Of a stretch of 64,000 bases of DNA, positions 16,569 through 25,956 are shown one piece after another. Every line of letters starts with the position of its first letter. The stretch's first letter is position 1. The notes under the pieces were generated by a model. That model was given only the letters and a program-made list of their open reading frames with translations, was not told the origin of the DNA and searched no databases. Source of the stretch: Verrucomicrobiota bacterium (lineage in GTDB: Bacteria > Verrucomicrobiota > Kiritimatiellia > SS1-B-03-39 > UBA6053); the NCBI GenBank assembly GCA_020831625.1, contig JAFIGD010000001.1:62001-126000 (forward strand), written 5' to 3'. The position numbers and the translations under genes are program-made.

Positions 16569-19500
16569 ATGACTGATTCCAATCACCGAATCGAAAATTT
16601 CGATCAACTGCCGCCCTTCTTCATGACCCTGGTCAGTTCCTCGGACATCTGGGCCTTTCTCTCCAGCACCGGCGGAATCACCGCAGGCCGCCAAAAAGCG
16701 GATTATGCCCTGTTTCCCTATTACACGGACGACCGGGTCAGCGAAAACGCGCACAACACCGGTCCGCTCACCCTGATACGACTGCCTTCCGGTGAATGCT
16801 GGCAACCTTTTTCCGGCGAAATCCCGTCCGCCCATCCCCGCGTCCGCACCCTGTTTAAAAGTGTTGCCGGGGATAAAATCACCTTCAGGGAAGTCCGCCC
16901 GGACCTCGGACTTTGCTTTGAGTACACCTGGTGCGGCAGCCCCCGTTTCGGACTGGTTCGAAAAGTCGTCCTGCACAATCAGAGCGAATCCCCTGTTTCG
17001 CTGGAACTCCTGGACGGCGTACAAAACCTTCTCCCCGCCGACACCACCCGCCAACTCCAAAACGAATTCAGCAATCTGCTCGATGCCTACAAACGCTCCA
17101 CCCTGGAGTCCCCCGGCACGCTGGCCCTGTACACCCTCTCCTCCCTCCTCACCGATCTGGCCGAACCCAGCGAGGCCCTGCGGGCCACCACCGCATGGAG
17201 CTGCGGTCTGGATGTACGGGAAACGCTTCTGAGTCCGGATCAGATTCCCGCCTTCCTCCGGCAGGAGCCCCTGCAAACCGAAACAGATGTCCGCGCCCGC
17301 CGCGGAGCCTTTCTGCTGTCAACCTCCCTGACCCTCCAGCCCGGCGAAACGGCAGAATGGTTCCAGGTGTTCGATGTCCGCCAGGATCACGCCTCCGTCG
17401 TGGAGCTTCAGGCCCTGCTTGCCGACCCCGGGGCTGCGCGGCAGTCCCTCATCGACGACATTCAGGCCGGCACCGGGTCCCTGCTGCAAAAAATGAGCGC
17501 GGCGGATGCCCTTCAGTTCACCGGCGATGTCTCCGCATCCAGCCACCACTTCAGCAACGTGGTGTTCAACTGCATGAGGGGAGGACTGTTCCCGGACGGC
17601 CCCCGGATTCAGAAAAATGACCTGCACACGTATTTAAAAACCTGGCACCACGGCAGTGAGGACGCGGTGGACGAACTGTTTCCGGAGGAAACGGAACACC
17701 TTTCCCTGCTCGAATTCCGGAAACGCCTGCCCGGGCTGACCTCTCCCGACGCCCGCCGGCTCTGCGGCCAATACCTGCCGCTCACCTTCAGCCGGCGCCA
17801 CGGCGATCCCAGCCGCCCCTGGAACACCTTTCACATCAACGTGACCCGCGAAGACGGAAGCCCCCGGCTCGACTATCAGGGCAACTGGCGCGATTTCTTC
17901 CAGAATCTCGAAGCTCTCCTCCTCTCCTGTCCCCCGTTCATTCCCCAGGCCGTCTCCTGTTTCCTCAACGCCACCACCGAGGACGGATACAATCCCTACC
18001 GCGTCACCCGCTCCGGAATCGAATGGGAAAAACCGGAGCCGGAGAATCCCTGGTCCAATATCGGGTACTGGGGAGATCACCAGATCATCTACCTGCTCAA
18101 ACTCCTGGAGGCCAGGGAATCCATCCAGCCCGGCGAGTTGATAAAGACGCTGAACGCCCCCCTTTTCAGTCATGCGGATGTTCCCTACCGCATTCTTCCG
18201 TATGATGAATTGTGTGCCCGCGACGACGGCACCACGGTGCTTTTCGATGCCGGACAGGATCAGTTGATTGAGCGGCGCGTCGCCTCTGTCGGAGCGGACG
18301 GCAAAATGGTTCACGACGCCGAAGGCAAGATCGTTCAGGTCAGCCTTCTCGAGAAACTCCTGATCCTCACCCTGGCCAAACTCGGGAATTTCGTTCCGGA
18401 TGCGGGCATTTGGATGAACACCCAGCGCCCCGAATGGAACGACGCCAACAACGCGCTTGCCGGCAGGGGGCTGTCGGTTGTCACCCTCGGATACCTGCAC
18501 CGCTGGCTGCTGTTTATCCAATCCCGTCTCCAGGAGGATGTCCGGGAACATTATGGCTTTACCCCGAGGGTTGCGGAATGGCTGGAGGAAACCGCGAAAA
18601 TCCTGTCCACCCCGCCCCCGTCCCCCTGTGATGACCGCACCCGGCGTCAGGTCATGAATCGGCTCGGAAGGGCCGCTTCCGAATATCGGAAACAGGTGTA
18701 CGAGAGACTTCCGAATGTCGGAACCCGGTCTGTTCCCCGTGGGGATCTGATCCAATTTGTGGAACAGGCGCTGCGGATCACCGCCGCTTCCCTGCGCGCA
18801 AACCGCAGAGCGGACGGTATGTACCATGCCTACCACGTGCTCGAATTTACCGGGCCGGACCAGGCTTCTGTCCGCAATCTCGACCTCATGCTGGAGGGGC
18901 AGGTCTCCGTTCTGTCGTCAGGAATCCTCCCGGCGGACGAAGCTGCGGATCTGCTGACCGCCCTGCGGCAAAGCGACTTGTACCGGGAGGATCAGCACTC
19001 CTACATGCTCTATCCGAACCGTATTCCGCCGCGCTTCATGGACAAAAATCAGGTATCCGCCTCCGCAGTCACCGGCATCCCGTTCCTCGCCGGATTGGCA
19101 CGGAAAAACAACAGCTTGATCCGGAGGAATGTGAACGGAGTGTTTCATTTTCATCCCGATCTGCGGAACGCCCGTGATGTGGAAACCTGTCTGGACACCC
19201 TGGCTGCCGATCCCGCCTGGTCAGAGGCGGTGCGGAGGGACCGGACCGCAGTTCTGGCCCTGTACGAACAGACCTTCAATCACCGGACCTTCACCGGACG
19301 CTCCGGCTCCATGTTCGGGTATGAGGGTCTCGGCAGTATTTACTGGCATATGGTCGCCAAACTTCTGCTGGCCGTCCAGGAAACCTGTTTGAGCGCGGAG
19401 GCCTGCGGAGCCGACCCCGGCCTTCTGCAAAAATTGCGGGCCGCCTACACCGATGTGAGGAACGGCCTGGGCTTCCGCAAAACTCCGGAACAGTTCGGGG

Positions 19501-19940
19501 CCTTTCCAACCGACCCCTATTCGCATACCCCCATGGGAGGCGGTGCCAAACAACCGGGAATGACCGGTCAGGTGAAGGAGGAAATCCTGACCCGCCTCGG
19601 TGAACTCGGGCTGCGTTTCCGCAAAGGCCGCATCCATTTCTCCTGTGGACTGACTCCGCGGGAAGACTGGCGCACAGAAGCCGGAACCTTTCACTGGCGT
19701 GACATCACCGGAGCCGAACACGTAACCGAAGTCCCCGCGAAGGCCTATGCCTTTACCTGCTGCGGCGTGCTCATTCTCATCCGCCAAACCGAAAGCTCCG
19801 GCATCGGAATTCAGTTCGCCGACGGAACTGCGGAGAATCTCAACACCCTCATCCTTCCCGAAAAATGGAGCCGTTCGCTTTTCTCGCTCACAGGGGAAAT
19901 CAGCGCTCTGATCGTTTCTGTGAATGCAAACTCCCGTTGA
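16569..19940 (+). CDS. Large uncharacterised cytoplasmic protein, possibly GH94-like beta-sandwich plus alpha/alpha barrel
   Basis: A 1,123-residue protein with no signal peptide and no membrane segment. Not assigned to a family with confidence. Residues about 25-300 look like a beta-sandwich (DYALFPYYTDDRVSENAHNT, FGLVRKVVLHNQSESPVSLE), resembling the N-terminal domain of GH94-type phosphorylases. The remainder is rich in helix pairs with aromatic/acidic motifs such as TTEDGYNPYRVTRSGIEWEK, IGYWGDHQIIYLLKLLE, QRPEWNDANNALAGRGLS and SMFGYEGLGSIYWHMVAKLL, in keeping with an (alpha/alpha)6 barrel. It lies between a terminator and the ABC importer genes, with its stop before the binding-protein start, so a role in processing the imported sugar is likely. 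Alternative: a structural or regulatory protein of unknown type. Confidence 0.6.
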   Translation: MTDSNHRIENFDQLPPFFMTLVSSSDIWAFLSSTGGITAGRQKADYALFPYYTDDRVSENAHNTGPLTLIRLPSGECWQPFSGEIPSAHPRVRTLFKSVAGDKITFREVRPDLGLCFEYTWCGSPRFGLVRKVVLHNQSESPVSLELLDGVQNLLPADTTRQLQNEFSNLLDAYKRSTLESPGTLALYTLSSLLTDLAEPSEALRATTAWSCGLDVRETLLSPDQIPAFLRQEPLQTETDVRARRGAFLLSTSLTLQPGETAEWFQVFDVRQDHASVVELQALLADPGAARQSLIDDIQAGTGSLLQKMSAADALQFTGDVSASSHHFSNVVFNCMRGGLFPDGPRIQKNDLHTYLKTWHHGSEDAVDELFPEETEHLSLLEFRKRLPGLTSPDARRLCGQYLPLTFSRRHGDPSRPWNTFHINVTREDGSPRLDYQGNWRDFFQNLEALLLSCPPFIPQAVSCFLNATTEDGYNPYRVTRSGIEWEKPEPENPWSNIGYWGDHQIIYLLKLLEARESIQPGELIKTLNAPLFSHADVPYRILPYDELCARDDGTTVLFDAGQDQLIERRVASVGADGKMVHDAEGKIVQVSLLEKLLILTLAKLGNFVPDAGIWMNTQRPEWNDANNALAGRGLSVVTLGYLHRWLLFIQSRLQEDVREHYGFTPRVAEWLEETAKILSTPPPSPCDDRTRRQVMNRLGRAASEYRKQVYERLPNVGTRSVPRGDLIQFVEQALRITAASLRANRRADGMYHAYHVLEFTGPDQASVRNLDLMLEGQVSVLSSGILPADEAADLLTALRQSDLYREDQHSYMLYPNRIPPRFMDKNQVSASAVTGIPFLAGLARKNNSLIRRNVNGVFHFHPDLRNARDVETCLDTLAADPAWSEAVRRDRTAVLALYEQTFNHRTFTGRSGSMFGYEGLGSIYWHMVAKLLLAVQETCLSAEACGADPGLLQKLRAAYTDVRNGLGFRKTPEQFGAFPTDPYSHTPMGGGAKQPGMTGQVKEEILTRLGELGLRFRKGRIHFSCGLTPREDWRTEAGTFHWRDITGAEHVTEVPAKAYAFTCCGVLILIRQTESSGIGIQFADGTAENLNTLILPEKWSRSLFSLTGEISALIVSVNANSR

Positions 19941-20001
19941 ACCCCCCGCGCAAAGCGTGACCAACCACATCTCACATCCACAGAACCAGATAAACGAAAC
20001 C

Positions 20002-21369
20002 ATGCACACCCTCAGCCTCTCTCCCGGCAGCTGGACCATCCTTGCATTAGCGGGATTCTCCTCGATCGCACTTTTGTTTTACAAGGATCCCCCCGCGGAG
20101 GGACTGGAGTTCTGGCTCTTCTCCAAACATCACGAGAGCATGTACCGGCAAACAATTGTTGGGGAAGCCGATCCGGTCGTCTCACCCGTAGTGATCAGCT
20201 TTCAGGCGTTGGAGCGCCGACTGCTTTCAGGATTTCTTTCCGACACCCCCGTACCGGATGTGGTGGAGGTGGAAATTGCCATGGCGGCCCGTTTTTTTTC
20301 CGGTCCCCTGGAAGCCATCGGCTTTCTCGATCTGAGGGAGCGCATCGAGGCGGAGGGTCTTGACCGGCGGATCAACCCTCCGGCTTTCAGTCCCTGGAGC
20401 CGGGAAGGCCGGATTTTCGGACTGCCCCACGATATGCATCCGGTTTTGCTGGGGTACCGTGCCGATATCGTTGAAGCGGCGGGGATTGATGTGACCGAAA
20501 TCGAAACCTGGGACGATTTTGTGCGGCTGTTCTCCCCCTTGATGCGCGATTTCACCGGCGACGGGGTAATGGACCGCTACCTGCTGGATGTTTGGGAAAC
20601 CGACGCCTTCGCGGTTGAGATTCTCCTCCTGCAGGCGGGGGGCGGATTCTTCGACACCGCCGGACGGCCGGTGCTCCAGTCGGAAATCAACGCCCGGGTG
20701 CTGGCAACGCTGGTCACCTGGACCACCGGGGACACCCGCATCGGAGCGAATGTTCCGCGTTTTGACGCCGGCGGAAACCGACAGCGTCTGGAAGGATTTG
20801 TGATTTGTCATTTGTTGCCGGACTGGTATGCGGGCGGTTTGCAGCGCGAGGTCCCGGGTTTGGCAGGCAAACTCAAACTCATGCCCCTGCCCGCCTGGGA
20901 ACGGGGAGGAAACCGCACCAGTGCCATCGGCGGCACCATGATCTCCATTCCCGCCCGCGCCAGTGACCCGGATGCGGCGTGGGAATTCGCAAAGAAACTC
21001 TATCTCGATAAAGACATCGCCCGTGAGATGTATCAGGAAAGCCTGATTGTATCCCCCGTGATGGATCATTGGGAGGACGCGGTGTATGATGAACCGGTCC
21101 CGTTCTATTCCGGCCAGCCCGTGGGCAGACTCTATCTGGAGGTCGCGCCCGCCATCCCGCCCCGCGCCCCGTCGCCGTTTTTGACGATCGCCCGGGAAAG
21201 CGTCATCGACGCCCTGATCCGCACCCGCCGGGAGGCCATGAACCGTTCGCTTGTCACCGTGGAGGCGATTCTTCCCGTCGCCCGGCGTGAACTCGGGGTG
21301 GCGCAGCGCCACATTGAAGGGAAAATGTCCCGAAACCGCTTTCTGCAGCCTCCCGGAGAAACGCCGTGA
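20002..21369 (+). CDS. ABC sugar importer, extracellular solute-binding protein (family 1)
   Basis: A 455-residue binding protein. The N-terminus has a hydrophobic segment (WTILALAGFSSIALLF) without a clear signal-peptidase site, so it may stay membrane-anchored. The body has the family-1 pattern: DVVEVEIAMAARFFSG, EGRIFGLPHDMHPVLLGYRADI, a DDFVRLFSPLM helix, and TSAIGGTMISIPARASDPDA before the C-terminal helices. The ATG at 20002 is preferred over one 78 bp upstream because it puts the hydrophobic segment near the N-terminus; the ribosome binding site is weak in both cases. It overlaps the first permease gene by 4 bp (GTGA). The D-G-V-M-D motif (GDGVMDRYLL) is EF-hand-like. Confidence 0.88.
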   Translation: MHTLSLSPGSWTILALAGFSSIALLFYKDPPAEGLEFWLFSKHHESMYRQTIVGEADPVVSPVVISFQALERRLLSGFLSDTPVPDVVEVEIAMAARFFSGPLEAIGFLDLRERIEAEGLDRRINPPAFSPWSREGRIFGLPHDMHPVLLGYRADIVEAAGIDVTEIETWDDFVRLFSPLMRDFTGDGVMDRYLLDVWETDAFAVEILLLQAGGGFFDTAGRPVLQSEINARVLATLVTWTTGDTRIGANVPRFDAGGNRQRLEGFVICHLLPDWYAGGLQREVPGLAGKLKLMPLPAWERGGNRTSAIGGTMISIPARASDPDAAWEFAKKLYLDKDIAREMYQESLIVSPVMDHWEDAVYDEPVPFYSGQPVGRLYLEVAPAIPPRAPSPFLTIARESVIDALIRTRREAMNRSLVTVEAILPVARRELGVAQRHIEGKMSRNRFLQPPGETP

Positions 21370-22244
21370 GTTTGTCCCGCACCCACCCGCGATGGGTTCC
21401 GTATTTTTTCATCGCGCCCTTCGCCCTGGTGTTCGGCATTTTTATGTTTTACCCGCTCGTGGATTCACTGTTTATGTCCACCTACCAATCTTTTGGTCCT
21501 CAACACCGCACCTTCGTGGGGTTTGAAAATTTCGTTCATGTTTTCCGCGATGCCGATTTCCGGACCGCCCTCAAAAACACCTCGGTCTATACCCTGGCCT
21601 CCGTCACCGTCCAGCTCCCTCTGGCCCTGGGGCTGGCCCTGTTGCTGAACCGGCCCGGCATCAAAGGCAAAGCCCTCTTCCGCCTCATCTTTTTCTCCCC
21701 CTCCCTGGTCGGACTGGTGTTTGTCGCCATCCTTTTCGGACTGCTTCTGGGATCCCGTGACGGACTGGTCAACGAGGCTCTCCGCGCCGTCATCCCCGGC
21801 TTTCCCTCCGAATTTTTCTGGCTGCAGCGCTATGTGATGGGTTCCCTGATTCTGGCGTCCCTGTGGATGTACACCGGATTCAACATGGTCTATTTTCTCG
21901 CCGCGTTACAGTCCGTGAATCAGGACACCCTGGAAGCCGCCTCGATTGACGGCGCCAACGCCGTGCAGCGGTTTACACATGTGGTGCTGCCGGAAATCAA
22001 GCCCGTCGCCGGTTTCGTGGTCCTGTTGTCAATCCTGGGCAGTCTGCAGTTGTTTGAACTTCCCTGGATCCTTTTCGACGGAGCCGGCCCCGAAAAACGG
22101 GGCCTCACACTGGTCATGTATCTATATCAAAACGGTTTCGAACAGAACGATCTCGGATACGCCAGCGCCATTGGCTGGGTGCTCGCGATCCTGCTGATGT
22201 TTATCGCTGTTCTTCACCGGAAACTCACCCGGGAAGAGGACTGA
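21366..22244 (+). CDS. ABC sugar importer permease, MalF/UgpA type
   Basis: A 292-residue permease with six predicted membrane helices (first FFIAPFALVFGIFMFYPL). The EAA loop that contacts the ATPase is visible as DTLEAASIDGANAVQRFTHV followed by VLPEIKP. It begins with GTG at 21366, overlapping the stop of the binding-protein gene (GTGA), and is followed after 1 bp by the second permease. The ATPase is not in this operon; a shared MsmX-like ATPase elsewhere is the usual solution. Confidence 0.92.
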   Translation: MSLSRTHPRWVPYFFIAPFALVFGIFMFYPLVDSLFMSTYQSFGPQHRTFVGFENFVHVFRDADFRTALKNTSVYTLASVTVQLPLALGLALLLNRPGIKGKALFRLIFFSPSLVGLVFVAILFGLLLGSRDGLVNEALRAVIPGFPSEFFWLQRYVMGSLILASLWMYTGFNMVYFLAALQSVNQDTLEAASIDGANAVQRFTHVVLPEIKPVAGFVVLLSILGSLQLFELPWILFDGAGPEKRGLTLVMYLYQNGFEQNDLGYASAIGWVLAILLMFIAVLHRKLTREED

Positions 22245-22245
22245 C

Positions 22246-23268
22246 ATGCATTCCACGCGCCTGCTGAAACCTTTATCGCTTTGTATTGCGTACGCGCTGC
22301 TTTTGCTGGCGGCCGCGGTGACTCTGGTTCCGTTTGTCTGGCTGGTGTTCGCTTCGCTGCGCGCCCCGGAGGTTTATTTTGAATTCCAATTCGTTCCCCG
22401 GATCCGTTCGGTCCAGCTTGTCGAAGCCAATCCGCGTCCCGACCTTGCGGAACTGTGGCAAACCCTGCAGCCCGCCCGGGGCCTGCGCCTGGAAGAGGCA
22501 CGGGAGAAACTTGGCGCGGAAAACGTGGACCGCGGGTTGACGGAAGGTATGGCCTCCCTCAAATCCGGCGCTGTTGATTGGACGTATCTCACCGGCGACT
22601 ATTTTAAAATCCTGTTGACTCAGCCTGAATTCTCCTTTGTCCGCAACATCCTCAACTCTGTCTTCTACGCCTCTGTCACTGCGGTTTTCGCCACGCTCTT
22701 TGCGGCCATGGGCGGATATGCCCTGGCAAAGTTTGATTTCCGGCTGCGGGGAGCCTTCACCCGGCTGGTCCTGCTCGCCCTGATCCTGCCCGGCGCGCTA
22801 CTGCTGGCCCCCGGATATCAACTGCTGTTCCGTCTGGGACTGCTGGACACCTACGCCGGCCTGATTCTGCCCGGACTGGCCCCCGCTTTCGGGGTGTTTC
22901 TCTTTCGTCAAACCATGCTGAATTCCGTTCCCATGGAACTGATGGAGGCGGCCCGAATGGACGGGTGCGGGGAAATCCGCCTCTTTTTCGCGGTGATTCT
23001 CCCGCTGGTGCGTCCCATGATCGGCGCATTCCTTCTGATCATGTTTCTCGGCGCCTGGAATAATTTCATCGGCCCCCAGATCGTTTTGCAAACCCCTTCA
23101 AAATTTCCGCTCTCGGTGGCCATCGCGCAACTCAAAGGCGTGTACTCCACCGATTACGGTCTGCTGATGGCCGGCACCTTAATTTCAATCGCCCCCATCA
23201 TGGCCCTCTTTCTTCTGTTGCAGAAAGAATTTATTTCCGGACTCACGTCCGGAGCGGTGAAAGGCTGA
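22246..23268 (+). CDS. ABC sugar importer permease, MalG type with an enlarged first outside loop
   Basis: A 340-residue permease, about 60 residues longer than a typical MalG homologue. TM1 is YALLLLAAAVTLVPFVWLVF; then, where the family has a short loop, residues about 40-125 form a charged soluble segment (RPDLAELWQTLQPARGLR, EEAREKLGAENVDRGLTEG) before TM2 (NILNSVFYASVTAVFATLF). The EAA loop is MELMEAARMDGCGEIRLFFA followed by VILPLVRP. The enlarged loop faces outward and may contact the binding protein. Last plus-strand gene of the operon; convergent with the GH-A gene that follows. Confidence 0.9.
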   Translation: MHSTRLLKPLSLCIAYALLLLAAAVTLVPFVWLVFASLRAPEVYFEFQFVPRIRSVQLVEANPRPDLAELWQTLQPARGLRLEEAREKLGAENVDRGLTEGMASLKSGAVDWTYLTGDYFKILLTQPEFSFVRNILNSVFYASVTAVFATLFAAMGGYALAKFDFRLRGAFTRLVLLALILPGALLLAPGYQLLFRLGLLDTYAGLILPGLAPAFGVFLFRQTMLNSVPMELMEAARMDGCGEIRLFFAVILPLVRPMIGAFLLIMFLGAWNNFIGPQIVLQTPSKFPLSVAIAQLKGVYSTDYGLLMAGTLISIAPIMALFLLLQKEFISGLTSGAVKG

Positions 23269-23305
23269 CCCGGCAGTGTCAGAATCCGGAGCGTTGGCCT
23301 TTTCC

Positions 23306-24574
23306 TTACTCCACCACCCGCAGGGTGGATTGGGCGATGGTGAGGTTTCCGGCCTCGTCCAGGCGGTGCATATAGATTTCATAAACACCCGGTGAACGGG
23401 GGGGCTGAAATCTGTAGATCCGGTCGCGCAGCGCCTCATGCTCCAGGGGCAGCACGCGGTTGCGGATGTCCCGGGCCTCCAGGGGGGTGCGATAATAAAA
23501 CGACACCCGTTCTCCGAGGGACGGTCCATTCAGGGGCTCCACGCCCGCCCGGACCCATTCGCCGGGAGCCGGTTCGACCGGAGACATCAACAGGCCGCCC
23601 ACATTCAAATCCAGCCCCTCCGGCTTCCGCCCGCTGAAGGCTTCCCGGGTGGCCCAGTATCCCGGCCGCCGGTGCCCGCGCACAAAAAAATCCAAATGGA
23701 AACTGGTGGGCCCCCAGTCGTCGCCAAAATTAAACGAAAACGCTCCGAGACATCCCTCAGGCCTTTTGGCCTCCACCCATTCCGCCCAGCCGCGGACGAT
23801 CTGGTCGTACTTTTCCCGGTCGGTGGGCGTGACCGGAACGCCCCGGGCATCTTTGGCCGCGTCCCAGGTTCCCTGCGGTCCGAATTCAGTCACCACATAC
23901 GGTTTTTGACTCCCCAACTCCCGCAAAACGGCGGGAATGGCCCCGATTGCAGGGCCATAGGCATTGATGCCGTACACATCCAGGGAGGGACAGTATTTCT
24001 CCCAGTACGGAACCGACACCGTGAACGCGGAAACCGACATCAGCGGATTCACCGGATCAATCTTTCGGATCTCCTGACACAGCGCCTCCAGATATCGGGC
24101 ATACGCGATCTTCTGCTCTTCGGTGGGGATGTTCAGAATCACTTCATTTCCCACTCCCCAGCCCAACAGGGCGGGGTGTTCATGAAACTCCGCCACCTGA
24201 CGCAGAATCTGCCCGGTCTGCCTGCGGGTTCGATCCGTATGCAGGAGATAATTCATGTCGCCGTCACCCTCCGCGCCGTCGCGCCCGTGCTCCAGCCACA
24301 AGCCCAGCATCACCTTGATCCCCTCCGCGTGGGCGGCGTCCAGCAACGCCCGCGTTTCGGAACCTACCCCCCAGGTGCGGATGGTGTTGCCCCCCATCTC
24401 TTTCACATCCCGCAGGGCCGACTCCATGGCCCGGGGATTCTCAGGGGTGTTCTTGATGGTGAAGGTCACCCCCTTCACAAAGAAGGGCTCCCCCCGGGCA
24501 TCGACGGGCCAGCGGGATTCGCCCATCACCAGCCCGCACATCCACAATCCGAAAAGGACGGTCAGATTTTTCAT
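23306..24574 (-). CDS. Exported clan GH-A glycoside hydrolase (GH2-type TIM barrel), second paralogue
   Basis: A 422-residue enzyme with a signal peptide (MKNLTVLFGLWMCGLVMG). FFVKGVTFTIKN opens the barrel, as in GH2/GH5-like proteins; GGNTIRTWGVG follows; the acid/base is E144 in GWGVGNEVILN and the nucleophile E230 in YVVTEFGPQG. A C-terminal beta-sandwich (about 330-422) follows. It is a divergent paralogue of the gene just upstream (15 bp gap), sharing NTIRTWGVG, GLWLEHG and NAYG motifs. Exact family and substrate cannot be fixed by eye; a glucan-active enzyme is suggested by the GH81 next to this operon. The start at 24574 gives the signal peptide. Confidence 0.82.
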   Translation of the reverse strand: MKNLTVLFGLWMCGLVMGESRWPVDARGEPFFVKGVTFTIKNTPENPRAMESALRDVKEMGGNTIRTWGVGSETRALLDAAHAEGIKVMLGLWLEHGRDGAEGDGDMNYLLHTDRTRRQTGQILRQVAEFHEHPALLGWGVGNEVILNIPTEEQKIAYARYLEALCQEIRKIDPVNPLMSVSAFTVSVPYWEKYCPSLDVYGINAYGPAIGAIPAVLRELGSQKPYVVTEFGPQGTWDAAKDARGVPVTPTDREKYDQIVRGWAEWVEAKRPEGCLGAFSFNFGDDWGPTSFHLDFFVRGHRRPGYWATREAFSGRKPEGLDLNVGGLLMSPVEPAPGEWVRAGVEPLNGPSLGERVSFYYRTPLEARDIRNRVLPLEHEALRDRIYRFQPPRSPGVYEIYMHRLDEAGNLTIAQSTLRVVE

Positions 24575-24588
24575 GTCCGGTCTCCTCT

Positions 24589-25866
24589 TCAGGGGCTCAC
24601 ATAAAAAGGCCAGTTGTCCATGCACCCGGCTCCCCGGCCGTCAGTTACGGTGACAAAGACCCGGTAGGCTCCCGGACGCTGGGGCGCGGTTAACAGTGCG
24701 CCTCCCTCCGCATCGGTCGCCCGCACGGCGCCCGGCACCGAATCCGGCCGCTGTTCCCGGTCTCCACCCACCTGACGGTCCGTGCTCTCATGAAACACCT
24801 CCCAGTGATAGGTCAGGGGATCTCCCTCCGGATCTTCATACCGCACCCGGATCTTGAATTGTTCACCGGGCTTCACCCGTTGATTAAACACCGGCACCTC
24901 AACCTCCCTGAGCACCGGGGCACGGTTTTCGGGCCACTCGCCGGTCCAGGCCCGGGTCATGGCGTCCACCCGAACGGTTTTATCCCCGTTGGGCAGGAAC
25001 ATGCCGAACCAACTCGCGGTCGCCTCCTGTTTGTGTCCCCATAAAAAAGCGAATGTGCCCAGGCACAACGTGGTGTCCTCCATGATCTGTTGATATGCGC
25101 CGTAGTAAAACCCCGCTTTTTGACGGCTCAGGGGTTCAATCGGGGCACCCCAGGCGGTTTGTTCCACTTCCCAGGGTCCGGGCAGGCCAAATTCCGCGAT
25201 GGTATACGGCTTGGTCCAGCCATAATTTCTGAGATTCCTCCCGATTCCGCCGGCACCCGCATAGGCATTTACCCCAAGGATATCAATTTCCGGCGCGTAT
25301 TTTTGGATTGCCCGCACTTTGTCCGGATTCACATTCGCCACCACCGTCATCACCGGATGATGGGGATCCAGCGCTTTAATCCGCTTTGCCAGCTCGTTTA
25401 TTTCGCGCCAGATCACCGGACTGTCCCCGCGATTCTGAATCCCCTCCATTTCGTTCCCCAATCCCCACACCAAAAGTGCCGGATGATCTTTAAATTTTTC
25501 AACCGCCTCCTCCACATGCCGGCGTTGTTGTTCCAATTGCTCCGGGTCGCTGTAATCAAACCCGTGGCGCTCATGCCCCAGCCAAATCCCCAGTGATACC
25601 ATGATTCCATGCCGATGTGCCTCATCCAGGAGCGCCGGGGTCTCCTCTCCCACCCCCCACGTCCGCGTCGCGTTGCCCCCGGAGGCCGCCAGCACATCAA
25701 AATGATGACTCCCCCCCACCCCTTTGATGACAAACGGATTGCCATTCACCAACAAATGATACCCCTGTTGCGCATCTCCGGTGATCTCCACCCTCGATTG
25801 TGCTTGAAGAGCGGTTGTAACGATGAACGCTGCGGTCATGGCCATTCCTATTCTGAATTTTTTCAT
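24589..25866 (-). CDS. Exported clan GH-A glycoside hydrolase (GH2-type TIM barrel), first paralogue
   Basis: A 425-residue enzyme: signal peptide MKKFRIGMAMTAAFIVTTAL ending QAQ. GYHLLVNGNPFVIKGVGG is the N-terminal strand typical of GH2 catalytic domains; GGNATRTWGVGEET follows; acid/base E139 in LVWGLGNEMEG and nucleophile E225 in YTIAEFGLPG. From about residue 305 a beta-sandwich with Ig-like/PKD-like features follows (VRYEDPEGDPLTYHWEVF, TAPQRPGAYRVFVTVTDGRG). It sits between a TPR-like gene and its paralogue. The C-terminal PKD-like domain may bind polysaccharide or extend the enzyme from the surface. Substrate inferred as beta-glucan only from context. Confidence 0.85.
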   Translation of the reverse strand: MKKFRIGMAMTAAFIVTTALQAQSRVEITGDAQQGYHLLVNGNPFVIKGVGGSHHFDVLAASGGNATRTWGVGEETPALLDEAHRHGIMVSLGIWLGHERHGFDYSDPEQLEQQRRHVEEAVEKFKDHPALLVWGLGNEMEGIQNRGDSPVIWREINELAKRIKALDPHHPVMTVVANVNPDKVRAIQKYAPEIDILGVNAYAGAGGIGRNLRNYGWTKPYTIAEFGLPGPWEVEQTAWGAPIEPLSRQKAGFYYGAYQQIMEDTTLCLGTFAFLWGHKQEATASWFGMFLPNGDKTVRVDAMTRAWTGEWPENRAPVLREVEVPVFNQRVKPGEQFKIRVRYEDPEGDPLTYHWEVFHESTDRQVGGDREQRPDSVPGAVRATDAEGGALLTAPQRPGAYRVFVTVTDGRGAGCMDNWPFYVSP

Positions 25867-25956
25867 TATGTGTTTCCGATCATTGCTTGTTTTTGGACAC
25901 CCGGGACGGGAGCAGGCCCGCGCCCCGGGTTTTCACGAGATCCAGGCGGTTCCGGG

